A DNA stretch of 27,500 nucleotides from Actinidia chinensis (taxonomy: Eukaryota > Streptophyta > Magnoliopsida > Ericales > Actinidiaceae): positions 1 through 27,500 of the forward strand of contig VIGQ01000584.1 of NCBI GenBank assembly GCA_009663005.1, read 5' to 3'. Shown here piece by piece: positions 1 to 11,005 of this stretch (position 1 is the first letter of the stretch; each line of letters begins with the position of its first letter). The notes below the pieces were generated by a model. That model had not been told where the DNA came from. It did no database searches and saw only the letters and a list, made by a program, of their open reading frames with translations. The translations under genes and the position numbers were made by a program.

Positions 1-340
1 CACAATTTGTATGAAGAAAAGAAGATATTCAAACTAGTGAGGGTTGAGTTTAATTTGAATTAAATTGAGTATGAGAATTTATTTCAAAATTCTACTCATT
101 TCTATAATAAGTGAACAAAATTAGTTTTGGGTAACCCTTCTTAGTTTTTTTCTACACTCACTTTCTATACAAGTTCAAGGATTTATCTTCATCGAACAAG
201 TTATTGTTGGAAAAAGAACACGAACTTGAATCTAAAACAAAACATTTTTTTCATGTTTGTTCGATTAAATGGGATCAAACAAATTAATAATTAAACCAGA
301 TTAATGAACGATACAAAATAAATAATGATGAAAAAGTTGT
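1..340. other. AT-rich intergenic DNA, no feature seen
   Basis: Both strands were read. There is no open frame of note, no terminal inverted repeat and no tRNA-like box. Confidence 0.6.
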
Positions 341-477
341 AAGACAATAATTTTACGTGGTTTAACATTAACTTGTCTGCTTCAACAGAAGCAAAACGCG
401 ATTCAAATCTTTCAATATATCAATAAAAATGCGTTACACAGAGTTTTTCTCTCTAAGCATACCAGACCACATATCAC
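341..477. repeat. Possible retrotransposon-derived fragment
   Basis: The stretch runs from a TTTTACGTGG motif near 351 to a GAGTTTTTCTCTCT motif near 441-455. I associate this arrangement, ACGTGGTTnnA followed by a TCTCTCT segment, with dispersed plant retrotransposon-derived repeats. No primer-binding site, polypurine tract, partner LTR or coding domain is visible, so this is a resemblance only. Confidence 0.25.
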
Positions 478-500
478 ACCAAAAATAAATTATTTTTGGT
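478..500. repeat. Perfect short palindrome
   Basis: Two 11-base arms, ACCAAAAATAA and its exact reverse complement, are separated by a single A. In such AT-rich DNA this may be chance. No function is inferred. Confidence 0.7.
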
Positions 501-821
501 TAACGTAAATATAATAAAATCTCCGGTCACATTTTGGATAGCTAAAAAAAAAATTTTTTTTTTACTAAAATGTCCAAAAGTCGGAAAGAAAAAAAAATGT
601 TCCCAAACGAGGCCTAAGGTGGATATGTGGTCAAAAAAATTTTTTTTTTACAAATTAAAAAAAACATTTCAATCCCACCCATCACTAACGAGATCAATCG
701 TCATCAGGCACACATTTTTTCGAAAATTAACGCCTAATTCAACATACAATTGGAATGAAGCCAAACAAGTGGGACCCGTCTCGGTCAAGTTCCGCCATCA
801 CATCCGACGACGGGTGCGGCT
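501..821. other. Homopolymer-rich intergenic DNA, no gene
   Basis: Alternating A and T runs dominate 540-660. A 113-codon open frame spans 496-837, but its product is low-complexity lysine/phenylalanine from the homopolymers and it has no recognisable domain. I do not call it a gene. Confidence 0.6.
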
Positions 822-929
822 GTTTTTTTCACGCTGATTTTGTCTTGCTACCAAAACTCATTTTAAAGAACGAGTCCTAACCTTAGGATTAATATGAGCC
901 CCCCTTTAGTGACTTAGACCACCCAACAT
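822..929 (+). repeat. Direct repeat, left copy
   Basis: This segment recurs in the same orientation at 2554-2655. The two copies share an exact core of 31 bases that includes CACGCTGATTTTGTCTTGCT. They then stay alignable, with indels, through AATATGAGCC, the CTTAG motif and the GACC/ATCACCCAA end. The spacing is about 1732 bases and three MITEs lie between them. The copies have no LTR-type TG...CA ends, so they are more likely remnants of a segmental duplication or another dispersed repeat. Confidence 0.75.
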
Positions 930-931
930 AT

Positions 932-1306
932 ATTGGGCATAGAGGTGCCAACGGGTCGTGCCATACCGACCTGATCCATTTATTGTCGTGTTTATCATAT
1001 TTCGTATTGTACTGTGTCTATTTTTAATTGTGTTGTGCGCATTTGATAAAAACCTAGCTTGACCTATTCGTGCCTTGTATCGTGTCTTTTGTCATGATTT
1101 TTTACTTTATAACGAGTTTAATGAGTTAAAAATTTAAAATTATTTAAAATTTGCTCACATAAACGTGATATACCTTGTCATGTCCCATGTCGTGCCGTAT
1201 CCTGAAAACAGTGGCACAGCCATACCCATCACCATATCTGTGCCATATCGGAGATTAACGAATCGTGTCCGTACTTGCCTGCCCATTTAACACCTCTAAT
1301 TGAGTG
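932..1306. mobile_element. hAT-type MITE (940-1298) with 8-bp target duplication
   Basis: The left end TAGAGGTGCCAACGGG matches the inverted right end, which read from the outside is TAGAGGTGTTAAATGGG. The TAGAGGTG start suits the hAT superfamily. The flanking octamers ATTGGGCA (932-939) and ATTGAGTG (1299-1306) differ only by three transitions, as expected of an old 8-bp target-site duplication. The 359-bp interior encodes nothing and is rich in TCGTG/CGTGCC words on the inner arms. It is non-autonomous. Confidence 0.75.
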
Positions 1307-1885
1307 GAATTCAACGAACTCTGCCTTTTGGAAGTCTCGTGTTTTTGTTTGGATAGGAATTTTGTTATCATATTCACACTATTTCGTTATTTCGTATGAA
1401 TTTTCTCAAGTTGTAACAAGTAGCTATCAAACACATATTTGATATCAACGCATTTCAATCTGCGTAAACTCATGTTTCTGCCAAGATGAATAAACCACTC
1501 TTAACGGTCACAATTAAAAACATGTTCCTTGCTTCAACCCCAATTTCTTTATCTAGAGTAACTCTTTGCAAACAACACTTTTTGTATTTTGATTTCCAGA
1601 CATTACCCTAGCAAAATGATCAAATATCGTTTATTGACTTTTTAAGTGTAACCTACCAAAATAGAATTATTATGCCCAAAATAAATACATACATTAAAAG
1701 TTCTCATAGATATATGAAGATCCATATCACTGCAGCCAAATGTTATTTTTCAATATTGATTATATATGACCTCGTACACACCATGATATACATCAAACAT
1801 TCTGATACATATAAAATTTTATCCCGTAAAAGAAGAAAGGTATAGATCTCGCAAACCACTAATTTAACCAATATGTCGAGAATAA
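1307..1885. other. AT-rich intergenic DNA, no feature seen
   Basis: No open frame, inverted repeat or RNA-gene signal is visible between the hAT MITE and the next MITE. Confidence 0.6.
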
Positions 1886-2268
1886 GGTCTAATTTGGGCT
1901 AGCTTTTGTGAACTATTTTATCTATTTTGAATTTTGAGTTTTTATGTCCTTAATAATTTTTTTTATCATTAATAATTTTTTTATATTTTTTTAGTTTTTT
2001 TTTGGCGAGAGAAATCTTAAAATATATACAAAAAAAAAAATCCTCTAAAAAGACAAAAAAAAGATATTTTTTCAAATAAGTTAATCCTATTTTTTTTGTT
2101 TCTAGTAGATTTTTTTACAGATTTAAAACATATCTAAATTATATTTTCAGATTTCTTTCATGAGAAATCGAAAAAGTAATAAGAAATTTTCTAAAATCCA
2201 ATCGAATTTAAAACTTAAAATCTAAAGCAGCGTAAATAGTTAACAAAGCTTGCCCAAACAAGACCTAC
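1883..2268. mobile_element. PIF/Harbinger-like MITE (1886-2265)
   Basis: The left end begins GGTCTAATTTGGGCTAGC and the inverted right end begins GGTCTTGTTTGGGCAAGC. Similarity continues for about 40 bases through the ACTATTT motif. A GGTCT-GTTTGG type terminus with a 3-bp TAA-like target duplication is typical of Tourist-like PIF/Harbinger MITEs. Here the flanks are TAA (1883-1885) and TAC (2266-2268), one mismatch. The roughly 380-bp interior is A/T homopolymer-rich and noncoding. Confidence 0.75.
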
Positions 2269-2515
2269 CAACATCCGAGTTCGGATCTTCTGAAATGCCC
2301 CAAGAGAGTGTTCTTGGAATATACAAAATAACGTTGTTTTATAAATTTTAATTACAAAACGACGTCATTTTGGTACTGACCATGAAATGTCGTAGTTTTA
2401 TAATTAATTAAAATAAATTTATTTTTTTCTTAAAGTATACAAAATAATATCGTTTTATACTCTAAGAACACTCCACACTTGGTGTATTTCAGAGGATTCG
2501 AATCCACCAACATCC
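2267..2515. mobile_element. Mutator-like MITE (2277-2505) with perfect 10-bp target duplication
   Basis: A 229-bp element is flanked by exact copies of ACCAACATCC at 2267-2276 and 2506-2515. Its left end (GTTCGGATCTTCTGAAATG) pairs with the inverted right end (ATTCGAATCCTCTGAAATA). The inverted repeat continues about 50 bases through AAGnGTGTTCTT and TATACAAAATAA. Long inverted repeats with 9-11 bp target duplications indicate a Mutator/MULE origin. It sits immediately beside the PIF/Harbinger-like MITE, with its left target duplication beginning in the last bases of that element's flank. No coding capacity. Confidence 0.85.
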
Positions 2516-2553
2516 ACGTACGTCTTGGTCTAAGAATGTGACACGCGGCAAGT

Positions 2554-2655
2554 GTTTTTCACGCTGATTTTGTCTTGCTACCAAACTCATAAAATGAGCC
2601 CCGACGACTCAACTAATATGAGCCACTCACTTAGCGGCTAAGATCACCCAATAAA
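2554..2655 (+). repeat. Direct repeat, right copy
   Basis: Same-orientation partner of 822-929. The exact core ends at CTACCAAA. The copies then diverge by small indels but keep AATATGAGCC and ATCACCCAA. Confidence 0.75.
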
Positions 2656-2694
2656 CGTTTTATCCCCTCATCCCATGGAGTCTCGTGGTGTGAT

Positions 2695-3036
2695 CTTGAG
2701 AGCAATGTTTTAAAATTCGGATTGACCCGCTTGGTTTATCGGTGAAACAACGGTTTGATCCGGCCGTCAAAACTCGTTTTGGTCACAATCCTGATCAAAT
2801 CTAATCTGTCAAACCGTAGTTGAACTGATTTTACTGTTTTAAGAAAAATTTTATGTTTTAAGTATAAAACTGTGTAAAAAAATAAATAATATTTTAATTG
2901 TTTATTAATAATAAATTAATACTATATTTGACATCTCCACGGGTCAATAAACTGTTGACCTGACGGTTGAATCAGTGACTCCATTTTATTTTTTCCTAGT
3001 CCTCAACAGTCCGGCTTTCAAACCATTGCTTGAAAG
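2695..3036. mobile_element. hAT-type MITE of the CAATGTTTTAAA family (2703-3028)
   Basis: The left terminus CAATGTTTTAAAATTCGG pairs with the inverted right terminus CAATGGTTTGAAAGCCGG. The flanking octamers CTTGAGAG (2695-2702) and CTTGAAAG (3029-3036) differ at one base, giving a good 8-bp hAT target duplication. The arms carry GACC/GGTTTGATCC-type words and the centre is AT-rich. A longer relative lies at 24518-24936. The 326-bp element has no coding capacity. Confidence 0.8.
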
Positions 3037-4715
3037 AGTTTTAGTAAGATATGAAAATAATTAACACATTTCCGATAAAATTTTGAGAAATGTGGTGAAC
3101 ACGTTCCTCCAACTCGAATATGACTAATTATATCGATTATTATTAAAATCAGTATTAAATATTTTTAATAAAAATTAACAAACCACTGAAAGGAAAATTG
3201 AGGAATTGAATGTATTTTTTTTTTAAAATAAAGCCGAGAAATTAGAGTTTCGTGATTGAGTTGAAATTGTCATGAATAATTACACTTTAAGGACACATTT
3301 TTCTTAATTAAAAATAAAGTAAACTACACTTTGTTTCCTTAAAGTAATTTAATCAATTTTCACTTTGGCCCTTAAAACAAGAGTCATTTTATCATATTAA
3401 TCTTAATCAGTATTTTTATTTAATTTAACACCATTCTCTTAATATTCCCTCCAAATAGTTACCAGAATATTTCATGTGGCCTGTCAGCAACACACGTCAC
3501 AATACCATCAGAGAGTTCCACTTGACTATAGCGCGCCTAAATATTTCTTCCATATCCACCGTCAACCAAAATCCAACCCAGACCAGATACATATTCCCAT
3601 TTTCCTCGTCGCGCTTCCTTGTGAAGGCCTTAGAAATGAGAAAAGGTTGTTTTGTTTTAGTCCAACCTTAACTTAGATTTTGATGAGGGAAAGAAGGGGA
3701 TGTTTGGCACATTCTATGAAGGAAGGTGCGGGAGTGACCTATTTTATCTATCCTCAATTCCCTATTTTTTATTTCATTCTAGACTAGAGATAACAGGCAA
3801 GTGGTGATCGGTTTCATTTTGGGCAATGGGATTCCAGTGTTTTTGAATTACAGATTTACTGGATTAAAATGAAAATTAAGAAGGAAAAAATTGATGAATC
3901 TAATGGCTTGGATGTAATTTTTGTTTTCTTTTCTCTCCACAACTCGCTTCCATTTTTTTTAATCAAAATACAAGTATAAAATCTTGAATCAAGTTTAGTT
4001 TCATGTCATACTCTCGCTATAAAAAATAAAAAACAGTTTATTCCTATCCTGATTTAAAAGTGAATTTCTTTTGACAACTTGGTATTCGGTCCGAGAACCG
4101 AAATTTTATAGACCAATCTCACCGTCCACTAGGGGCCTGATTAAAGCCGAAATAGTATTCCGTATACATGAACATACTAAACTCAGGAATATGACTGAAT
4201 CCTCTAAGTCAGAATCCAAGTTAGAAGCTACATATGCTCCCATTGCCCATTTGCCAAACCGCAGTAGGGCCATTCGTTCCCCGAAGGCATGCTGGTTTAA
4301 AAGTGCTTGAATCATGGTCATTGAAGCTTGCTTGTTCTAAGCTTGACTGTGTTTCTGGTTGTTCTACTGTACTAAAAGTGGAACCGTGTCCTAAAAATTT
4401 ATGAGAAAACTTTTTGGTTCTCAACTCCCCAAGTAACTTCAGCTTCTGCTCACTGTAAAAGTACATTTTTGTATAGTTTTTTTATGATTTTCATCAGAGT
4501 TGAACAATCGCCTGGACGGATGATTTCTTACATCATAAGAATAAAAAAACCGAGGTCCTAATTAATAGTCATTTTAGCCTTCCCACTCACCGAGAGTGCC
4601 AAGTTTCCCCTTCCTTGTATTCTCTTCAAACGGCATTGTGATTATGATAACCACATTTATGTGATCCCATTTTAAATACTTTCCTAACTTATGAAAAATA
4701 AGAAATGTAGCCTAG
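3037..4715. other. Intergenic DNA without an identifiable gene
   Basis: The segment 3474-3676 is somewhat less AT-rich and has two overlapping short open frames without recognisable motifs. At about 3700 a GGGGATGTTTGGCACA sequence resembles one end of a MITE, but I found no matching inverted right end. Open frames of 70-80 codons on both strands at 4071-4466 overlap one another and look incidental. Confidence 0.5.
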
Positions 4716-5440
4716 TTGAGCAGCATATTCAGACAATGCAAGGGTATAAAAATGGTTCATAACAAAAGTCTTTTTGCTCTAAATTCAAAGCAGTTAAGGG
4801 TACTTGTATCCAAATGTCTCAATCCACAATACAACATTCATCAAAATTTAGGTATGTCCCCTCAGCTCTCTCGAATCGATGTTTCATCTCTAAAACATTC
4901 CTTAAGTTACACACTCTCCAACACCGTTTTGGGGCTTCTTCGATCCATTTCCCCCTTTTCATTCCCACTTTCAAGACGAATCTTCTCCCGGCTCGAAGAC
5001 ATGTCCATATAATAATGTCCAACGTTGAAGAGTACGTTGTTTCCAATGTTTTGTAGTGAAAATCTAAGCAAAAAACGGGATTGTTCAATCGGTGTTGCAT
5101 GTGGCTTTTCTTTGTTATGTAACATATAGCCACCCCCCTACAACTTGGCTCGACAAGTGCATCACCATCCTCCCAAATATTTTCTTTCTTTGAGGACCTA
5201 GTTTTGATTATTCCACTGTTACTAAGGTGGATTTTTATACTATTTGCTTTGAAAATAGAGTGCTGTGCAGAAGGGTAAAAGAAAATGGATTTGTTTAGGA
5301 ATGCTTTTAATATCCTTCCTTTTTCCCTAAAAATTGGCATTTTTTTTTTTTTGGACCACCTTCTTGTCAGTCCAACATTTTGTGACCCCGTTTGAGCATA
5401 TTTTGATGATTTAAAATCGTTTTTCATTATAGATCTCAAT
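4716..5440. other. Cluster of overlapping open frames, unassigned
   Basis: The longest open frame of the window, about 206 codons, lies on the minus strand from 5439 to 4819. Other frames overlap it on both strands. Its product has a lysine run encoded by a T homopolymer at 5341-5352, scattered cysteines and no domain I recognise. A decayed coding sequence is possible but cannot be shown. I list the region so that it can be compared with protein databases. Confidence 0.3.
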
Positions 5441-6890
5441 CGATGAGGTCTAGATTATATTAAGATAATGGGTAAATATGTGTGTTCAACTCATTATTTA
5501 AAAATTTATTATTTCTAATCACATTTGATTTTTATAATATAGATCTTCACAACGGAGTTTACAATAGGAACATTTTACATCATTAAAATAGACCTCGAAA
5601 TGAAATCCCCAATGCTTGAATTACACTGTGTAATCCAACATATGAACTACAGATCAGCTTTGTTGTCATTTTTTTATTTATTAGCAAAATACTAAACTAC
5701 TTCTCCTACTGAATATTCACATTACACTTCTATTTATTTAATGCAAGGGCATTTGTCATTTACGTAGACAAAAATGAGATATATATCTTTTGCAAGGGGG
5801 AGTGTGAAACTTACTCCCCTCTGTTGAGTCAAAGCACAAAGAAATGTAGTATTTGTCAAATTTTTGGTAGTACCATCAATTGAGGATAAGTGAAAATGGG
5901 GAACAATGGAACACCATCTAAACTGTGAATTTGTTTATGGTTTCATATATACCAATAGAAACCTATGAATTGCATTAGAAGGTCACATAAAGAAATTTTG
6001 TGTTAAGGTCACATCATTGCTAAAAATGTAATTGTTTTTTCTCATTGGGGTCAAGTGACCCCAGTATTTTTGTTTCTTGCCCCATTATGCATCCGCCCTT
6101 GTCTACCGACCGTTCTGTAAATGCTTGTGTCCACCATTATAACGAATTCGATATATGATCATGTGATTCTAAAGTAATAGCAAATAATCCGATAGATAAA
6201 TTAAAATTCTATGCTCATGAACCCATAAACCTTTACCTTGTTCTTCGTTTCTGAAACTTACTTTGTTGGAAAAATAGATTACTTTGTGGGAAACTGTAAT
6301 GCTAAACTTTGTTCGAATCCCTGAAAATAGAAAACAGAAACAGAGATTGCAAACAATTCTGAAAAGAAATGCGAAAAACATATTCTTGGAAAGATTATAA
6401 ACGTAGACTAGAAACTTGGAAATAAAGCACTAAATGACACGTGGATCCTGCATTTATTTTGGCAAGTTTTCCAACCATTATTTCTAACACTTTTGTATTA
6501 AGGACACTCGTGCTTGCATTGTAGTGAGGAGAAACTACTATTTAGCAAACTCTGCAAATGCAAATAAGCATATCACACATCATGATGGCCATGCTTGTTA
6601 AAACTTGATTGTGGCAACCCCTTTAATACTATAACCCAAACCAATGTACTACTACTTTGCTGCCGGACCCAGAAGCTTCTATTATATTTATTTTGAGTGT
6701 CTTGTATGGGACACAAATTCACTGTGAACACTACCGAGAATTTTTTTGGGAATTCCTAGGCAGGCATCTCAGACCGAGAGAGAGAGGATAGTTGAAAAAC
6801 GGGGTTTGATGTGAGTTTTTGCCTATCGGATCACTTCGAATTCGATCGACGACTGACCATCGAGCAGAGGTCGAGTGTAGATGTTTCTAT
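5441..6890. other. AT-rich intergenic DNA, possible transposon-end fragment near 6040-6105
   Basis: No gene is seen. The words GGTCAAGTGACCCC and TGCATCCGCCCTTG around 6050-6100 resemble the end of plant hAT or other DNA transposons that finish in a GGATCCGCC-type motif. No opposite end is visible, so this is a weak resemblance. Confidence 0.35.
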
Positions 6891-6897
6891 CAAGACT

Positions 6898-6918
6898 GAC
6901 CGACTGCAAGAGTCGGTC
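6898..6918. repeat. Perfect hairpin with 8-bp stem
   Basis: GACCGACT and its exact complement AGTCGGTC are separated by GCAAG. It sits in a locally GC-richer patch rich in TCGA/GACC words (about 6830-6930). A transposon-end hairpin or chance are both possible. It is not followed by a T run that would suggest a terminator. Confidence 0.6.
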
Positions 6919-7020
6919 TGTTGATCGTTCGTATATTCGCGAGTTTGATGGAATTAGTCCGATTTACTAATTTGATTAGTTTTGGACTTTCTAAAACTCT
7001 TGTTTGGTAGATTCTTTGTT

Positions 7021-7370
7021 AGTTTAGGAACTTCTGTTGGTACGAAATTCTTTTTTGATATCAATGTACTTTTTTGAAAGATTTGTTGATATAAATTGGG
7101 GAAGACTTTCTTCCTCTTTGATGTACTTGTTAGTTCCTTTGGAGGCCCTTAAAGGGACTTGGGTGACTTTCGGCTCTTGGAAACTTATTAGTTCCTTTGG
7201 GTGCTCCGTGCAGGGACGTTGATTGATCTTTGATCATATTTGGGTCTTTGGTGAACTTTGAGTTTTCCTTGGTAGAGCTTCACTCTTTGTGTGGTCTTTG
7301 ATTTACTTGGTTTGGAGAGACATATTTTGGTAGGTTCTACTTATGTTTGGGAGAAAATTTAAATTTTGGG
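7021..7370 (+). repeat. Degenerate tandem repeat of TTAGTTCCTTTGG-type units
   Basis: The word TTAGTTCCTTTGG occurs at about 7130 and again about 58 bases later. Each is followed by GGxxCCxTxxAGGGAC (7141-7160 and 7199-7215). Weaker GGT/CTTTGxT-rich repeats continue to about 7370. The strand is strikingly G/T-rich and C-poor. A 61-codon open frame here is a by-product of that bias. Confidence 0.5.
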
Positions 7371-7403
7371 GTTTTGTAAAGGTCTTTTGATATAATTATT
7401 TTT

Positions 7404-7616
7404 TAACGGGTGTCCAAAAAAAATCTAAAACCACGTGAACCGACCGAACCGACTGAACGTGGTCATTTTGGATTGTCTACTGGTTTAATAGTTAAGGATC
7501 TGGTTTTTACAACTTAGAACCGGTAATTGGTTCCGTTACGCGGTTTTTAATTTTCAAACCGTGGTCGAAACCGAACGCGAACGGCACCGAAATCGATTTA
7601 TATATATATATATATA
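7404..7616. mobile_element. hAT-like element fragment ending in a (TA)n run
   Basis: The left end AACGGGTGTCCAAAAAA leads into ACCGACCGAACCGACTGAAC and later GGTTTxxAACCG words. This layout is shared by many plant hAT MITEs with GGTTCGGTCGG-rich arms. The opposite arm (AAACCGTGGTCGAAACCGAAC) is present, but a clear right terminus is not. The sequence stops at an 18-base TA microsatellite (7599-7616), so the element looks truncated or its right end is eroded. Confidence 0.45.
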
Positions 7617-9249
7617 TGCGTATCCATATTATCTAGAACATTAATTCACCCACACAACCTACACGTGATTACTTTAGGCTTTCATTCTCCTTCTCCCAAC
7701 AAAAATATTTTCATTTGCCCATAATATTAGGATTACTCTCTCCATTTTTCATCAAAAATTATTTCACATTCTTTTTTCTATCCAAGATTTTAATCATTAT
7801 TTTTTTTTTGTTATCCTTATAATTCTTTTTCAGTTTTTTCATTTATTCCTTTTTATGATTGTTATCCATTAATGATTTTTCAAGAAAAATCCCCATTATA
7901 ACTCTTCGACATTCCATTTGATTTGGTTAGTAGAAGCCATTTGCCTCGTTTAACTATCCGTGGGTATATGTCACAACGCTGAACACATAAACTTACTCTT
8001 TCGTTCCGTTTGGTTTATCTCACTTTTGTTTGTTTGTTTTCACACATTGGCAAATTTATTTAGTACTTTTTTTTCTATATTCGTACTATGTTTTTTTGCT
8101 ATTTATAAGGATACCCCATATGTGGTTTGAATTAAGTACTGTTTTCATATCAAAATGTCTACTCTGTTTAAAATCCTGTTCTAATTTGATAACATTTGTA
8201 TATTCTTGGCCCTATCACTTTAGCAAATAACTCTAATCATCACAAGCAAGTTTAAAATTCGTCAATCGAAATTTTAAGCCACCGCTATTGATATTTACTA
8301 AAACATCAAATCAGTTAATATTATCCGATTCGATTGATATCTAGTTCCGTACATATCACCAGTCGATAACCATTATGATTTTGAATACTACTGCGATTTA
8401 AAATTTGATCACAAGTTGCAGACAGCCCTGAGTTTAATTGCAGGGATAGTAGAAAAAAATAAAAATGGAAGGCAACAGAGAAACTGATTTCCATGATTGA
8501 GGCAAAGTATCAGTGCTGTGAACACTTTTCTACTTCCTACCTAACAAAAATTTAAATTCTCATATGTGGTTTCTTCTGTTTCTTTTTCTTTCTTCTCACC
8601 AAGTCTAAACCAAACCATTAGTGGATTGATGTCAAAATAGAGGATCATTTTTGTCCCACATTTGTCCCCATTTACATGGGTTTACTCATCAGATGTGGGG
8701 ACTATATATTCCTATATCATAAGATTCTCTATTAATTAACCAATAATTCCCCTCTTTCGAATCATTTTTTCCTTTCTTCTTTTCTTCTTTGTGACTCTTT
8801 TATTGCTTTTTTTTTTTTTTTTTTCATTTTTGAAGTAAAAACTTGATTTCATAGATTCTTCACGCAATTTTTTCACAAGCTCAAATGACCCAAGAGGTTT
8901 GTTTTCCCGATTGAACGAACAAAAAAAGAAGATGCCACTTCTCCTCCATCTTTGCTCTTGTGGTACCGCGTTGTCTGGTCTGCAATTTCTCTTTCTCGAT
9001 CGTTGATGGCGGTAAACGATTGAAATCATGGACATTTAAGCATTTTAATTGTTGCCACTTGTTTTTTGAAAGTTTGCCCTATATCGCATGAAGAAAATAA
9101 GTGTTTTCAATGCCCTAATAAAGTTACAAGAAGAGTGAGTACTTTCCTTCCTTCTCATGAGTCTCAAAGGTGTGCAATGAGGGTATTCAATAAGGTGCTA
9201 ACTAGCACATAAATGTGTGAACATATTCCATTAGTGATCTCAACAAAGC
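7617..9249. other. AT-rich intergenic DNA, no gene
   Basis: There are pyrimidine-rich stretches (7670-7860) and a long T run at about 8806-8824. A 99-codon minus-strand frame at 8736-9035 encodes lysine/arginine-rich low complexity derived from that pyrimidine tract. It is not supported as a gene. Confidence 0.55.
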
Positions 9250-9479
9250 CAAGTCAAAACTTAGGGTTGGCGCAGTGGTAATTATCTGGTCACGACTCAT
9301 GAAATCATTGTCTGAAGGTTTGATTCTCACCTTATATATCAATTTCCTGTTTTGATCAGTACATATGGGACTTCCATTGCTTTAAATGGATTTTCCGTTG
9401 TAGACAATATGATTTGTTCTCCAGATTAGTCGGTCAGTAGCGAATACCGAGTTAACAAAAAAAATAAATCGCAAGTCAA
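9250..9479 (+). mobile_element. tRNA-derived SINE with target duplication
   Basis: An A box TGGCGCAGTGG (9268-9278) and a B box GGTTTGATTC (9317-9326) are spaced as in a tRNA-derived RNA polymerase III promoter. They are linked by a CTGGTCACGACTCATG segment typical of plant SINE heads. The body ends in ATACCGAGTTAAC followed by an eight-base A run. The octamer CAAGTCAA occurs on both sides (9250-9257 and 9472-9479), consistent with a target-site duplication. It is noncoding and needs LINE reverse transcriptase to move. A minus-strand relative with a similar 3' end lies at 20306-20515. Confidence 0.8.
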
Positions 9480-9892
9480 GTAACATGGGAAGATGTTACC
9501 TAATTGGGATATTTTTGGGGAGATTTTATGGAAAAATGTTTTCAATTTGGAGTTTCATAACCTTTGTTAAGCTAATTATGCACCACATGCCTAGTTGTGT
9601 ATGTATTGTCAAACCTAGACAAATTATTTTTTCTTGGGGAAATAATTTGTACATTCCCGCCCTGACATGATAAGAATTGGAGTTTCCATTTTGTGAGAAG
9701 AACCAAGAAAACTAATTTGGCTAGAAATGTGATACCTGAAAAAATTAAATACAATGATTTTTGCTATGAAAATTTGTTCCTCTAGGAGCTTAACTGAACC
9801 TTGTGTTGCATAAAAAGGAGTATCTAGATTAATAAAAAGAGCAGCTAGATTGACAAAGTGATCTATTTATTCGTTCATTTTTTTGTGTATCC
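9480..9892. other. AT-rich intergenic DNA, no feature seen
   Basis: Two short overlapping open frames (about 60 codons, opposite strands) lack motifs. Nothing else was found. Confidence 0.5.
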
Positions 9893-10027
9893 TTTTTTTT
9901 TGGTTGAGTGATGGACGACTCTACCCTAATCCGAACTTCCCAAATCACATGGGTGGCAAAACTCCTCTCTAGAACCCATCACCTCACGACCCCAAATTAT
10001 TGCTATAGACTACTAGACCAAATCGTC
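9893..10027 (-). mobile_element. Short tRNA-derived SINE, minus strand
   Basis: Read on the minus strand, the head contains TTTGGTCTAGTAGTC (A-box-like). About 40 bases later comes GGGTTCTAGAG (B-box-like), preceded by GGGGTCGTGAGG. The element ends in CTCAACC followed by a nine-base A run, the T run at 9893-9901 on the plus strand. Length, box spacing and A tail fit a SINE. I found no clear target duplication. Confidence 0.5.
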
Positions 10028-11005
10028 TCGTCTAGGAATGGAGGAATGGCCATACTATAGGTGGGAATGACGTCTCATGTGGGAGATCTTATGAATAAAT
10101 GAGGAGAGAGGAACTGGATTTTATATACTTGATTCTTGATTTACGATATTTAATTTTTCTTTCCTTCCACCCCTATTCTGATCGGTTTAGTTTTTGGTCT
10201 CCAGTCCCAGACCCAATAAAAACTTGAATTTCCGAGATGTTTCTCTTAACCACATTTCCTTCCTTTTCTCACTAGTGTCAACATGTGAAAAGTTGAAGCA
10301 AGAAAGTACCTATATAAAGAGTTTAAGAAGTTAAAGCATACTAAAATTTCTTCATAATTGTAAAGCTGATTGAATTTTAACAATAAAACTTGTGGCTCAA
10401 ATTAACTTTAGTGGTACCAGAGGTTGAGAATGCGAGTGAGAGAGCCTAGACCTAATATATCCCTCCCCAAAACCAATCGAAGATTTAATCTTTATTACTA
10501 AAACGGATTCTCCTAAGGAAAAAAGAAAGGAAAATCTTCTTGGTGTGGGAAAATTGCTGTCGCAAAAATCAGTTTTCTCTTGTTCTTTCTCAAAAATTTC
10601 ATTGTTAGACCACATGGTTGAAAGTCAAATCTGCATGCAAAAACTTCACTAGTAAGATGACTTCCATTGTTTTTTTCTCTTTTTATTTCCTTCCCCCCCC
10701 CGTTGTTGTTAATGTCGAAATTGCTACAATGCACAACCATACAATTTGCACCAATTATTAGCTGAAATTGCGCCAAATCATCATTTTAACCGGTTAAATG
10801 GTCATTTTAAGGTCCAACTAGATTGAAATTATTTTAACAATAAAATTCTCATAAATCAAAGTTTTGGATTCATATCACATGACAAATTTTTATAAAACGT
10901 TTTAATTATATTCATAGAATTCAAAATGAACCATCAAGACTCATAAATTGATCAACATACCTATATAATTCATACAAAATCTCCTCATACCAATGGCCAC
11001 CAAAT
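10028..11005. other. AT-rich intergenic DNA, no gene
   Basis: Overlapping short minus-strand frames at 10397-10776 have no recognisable motif. A nine-base C run occurs at about 10692-10701. TCATAA/TAACAA-rich sequence begins around 10840, leading into the tandem repeat that follows. Confidence 0.5.

Noticed and set aside
341..477. LTR retrotransposon
   Set aside because: No second LTR, primer-binding site, polypurine tract or polyprotein is present. Kept only as a weak repeat resemblance.
3696..3760. Left end of another MITE (GGGGATGTTTGGCACA)
   Set aside because: No matching inverted right end or target duplication was found downstream.
4819..5439. 206-codon minus-strand open frame, the longest in the window
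   Set aside because: It has no recognisable domain, includes lysines encoded by a T homopolymer, overlaps other open frames on the opposite strand, and has no promoter or splice context. Kept only as an unassigned region.
8736..9035. 99-codon minus-strand frame rich in lysine and arginine
   Set aside because: The product is low complexity from a long pyrimidine tract on the plus strand.
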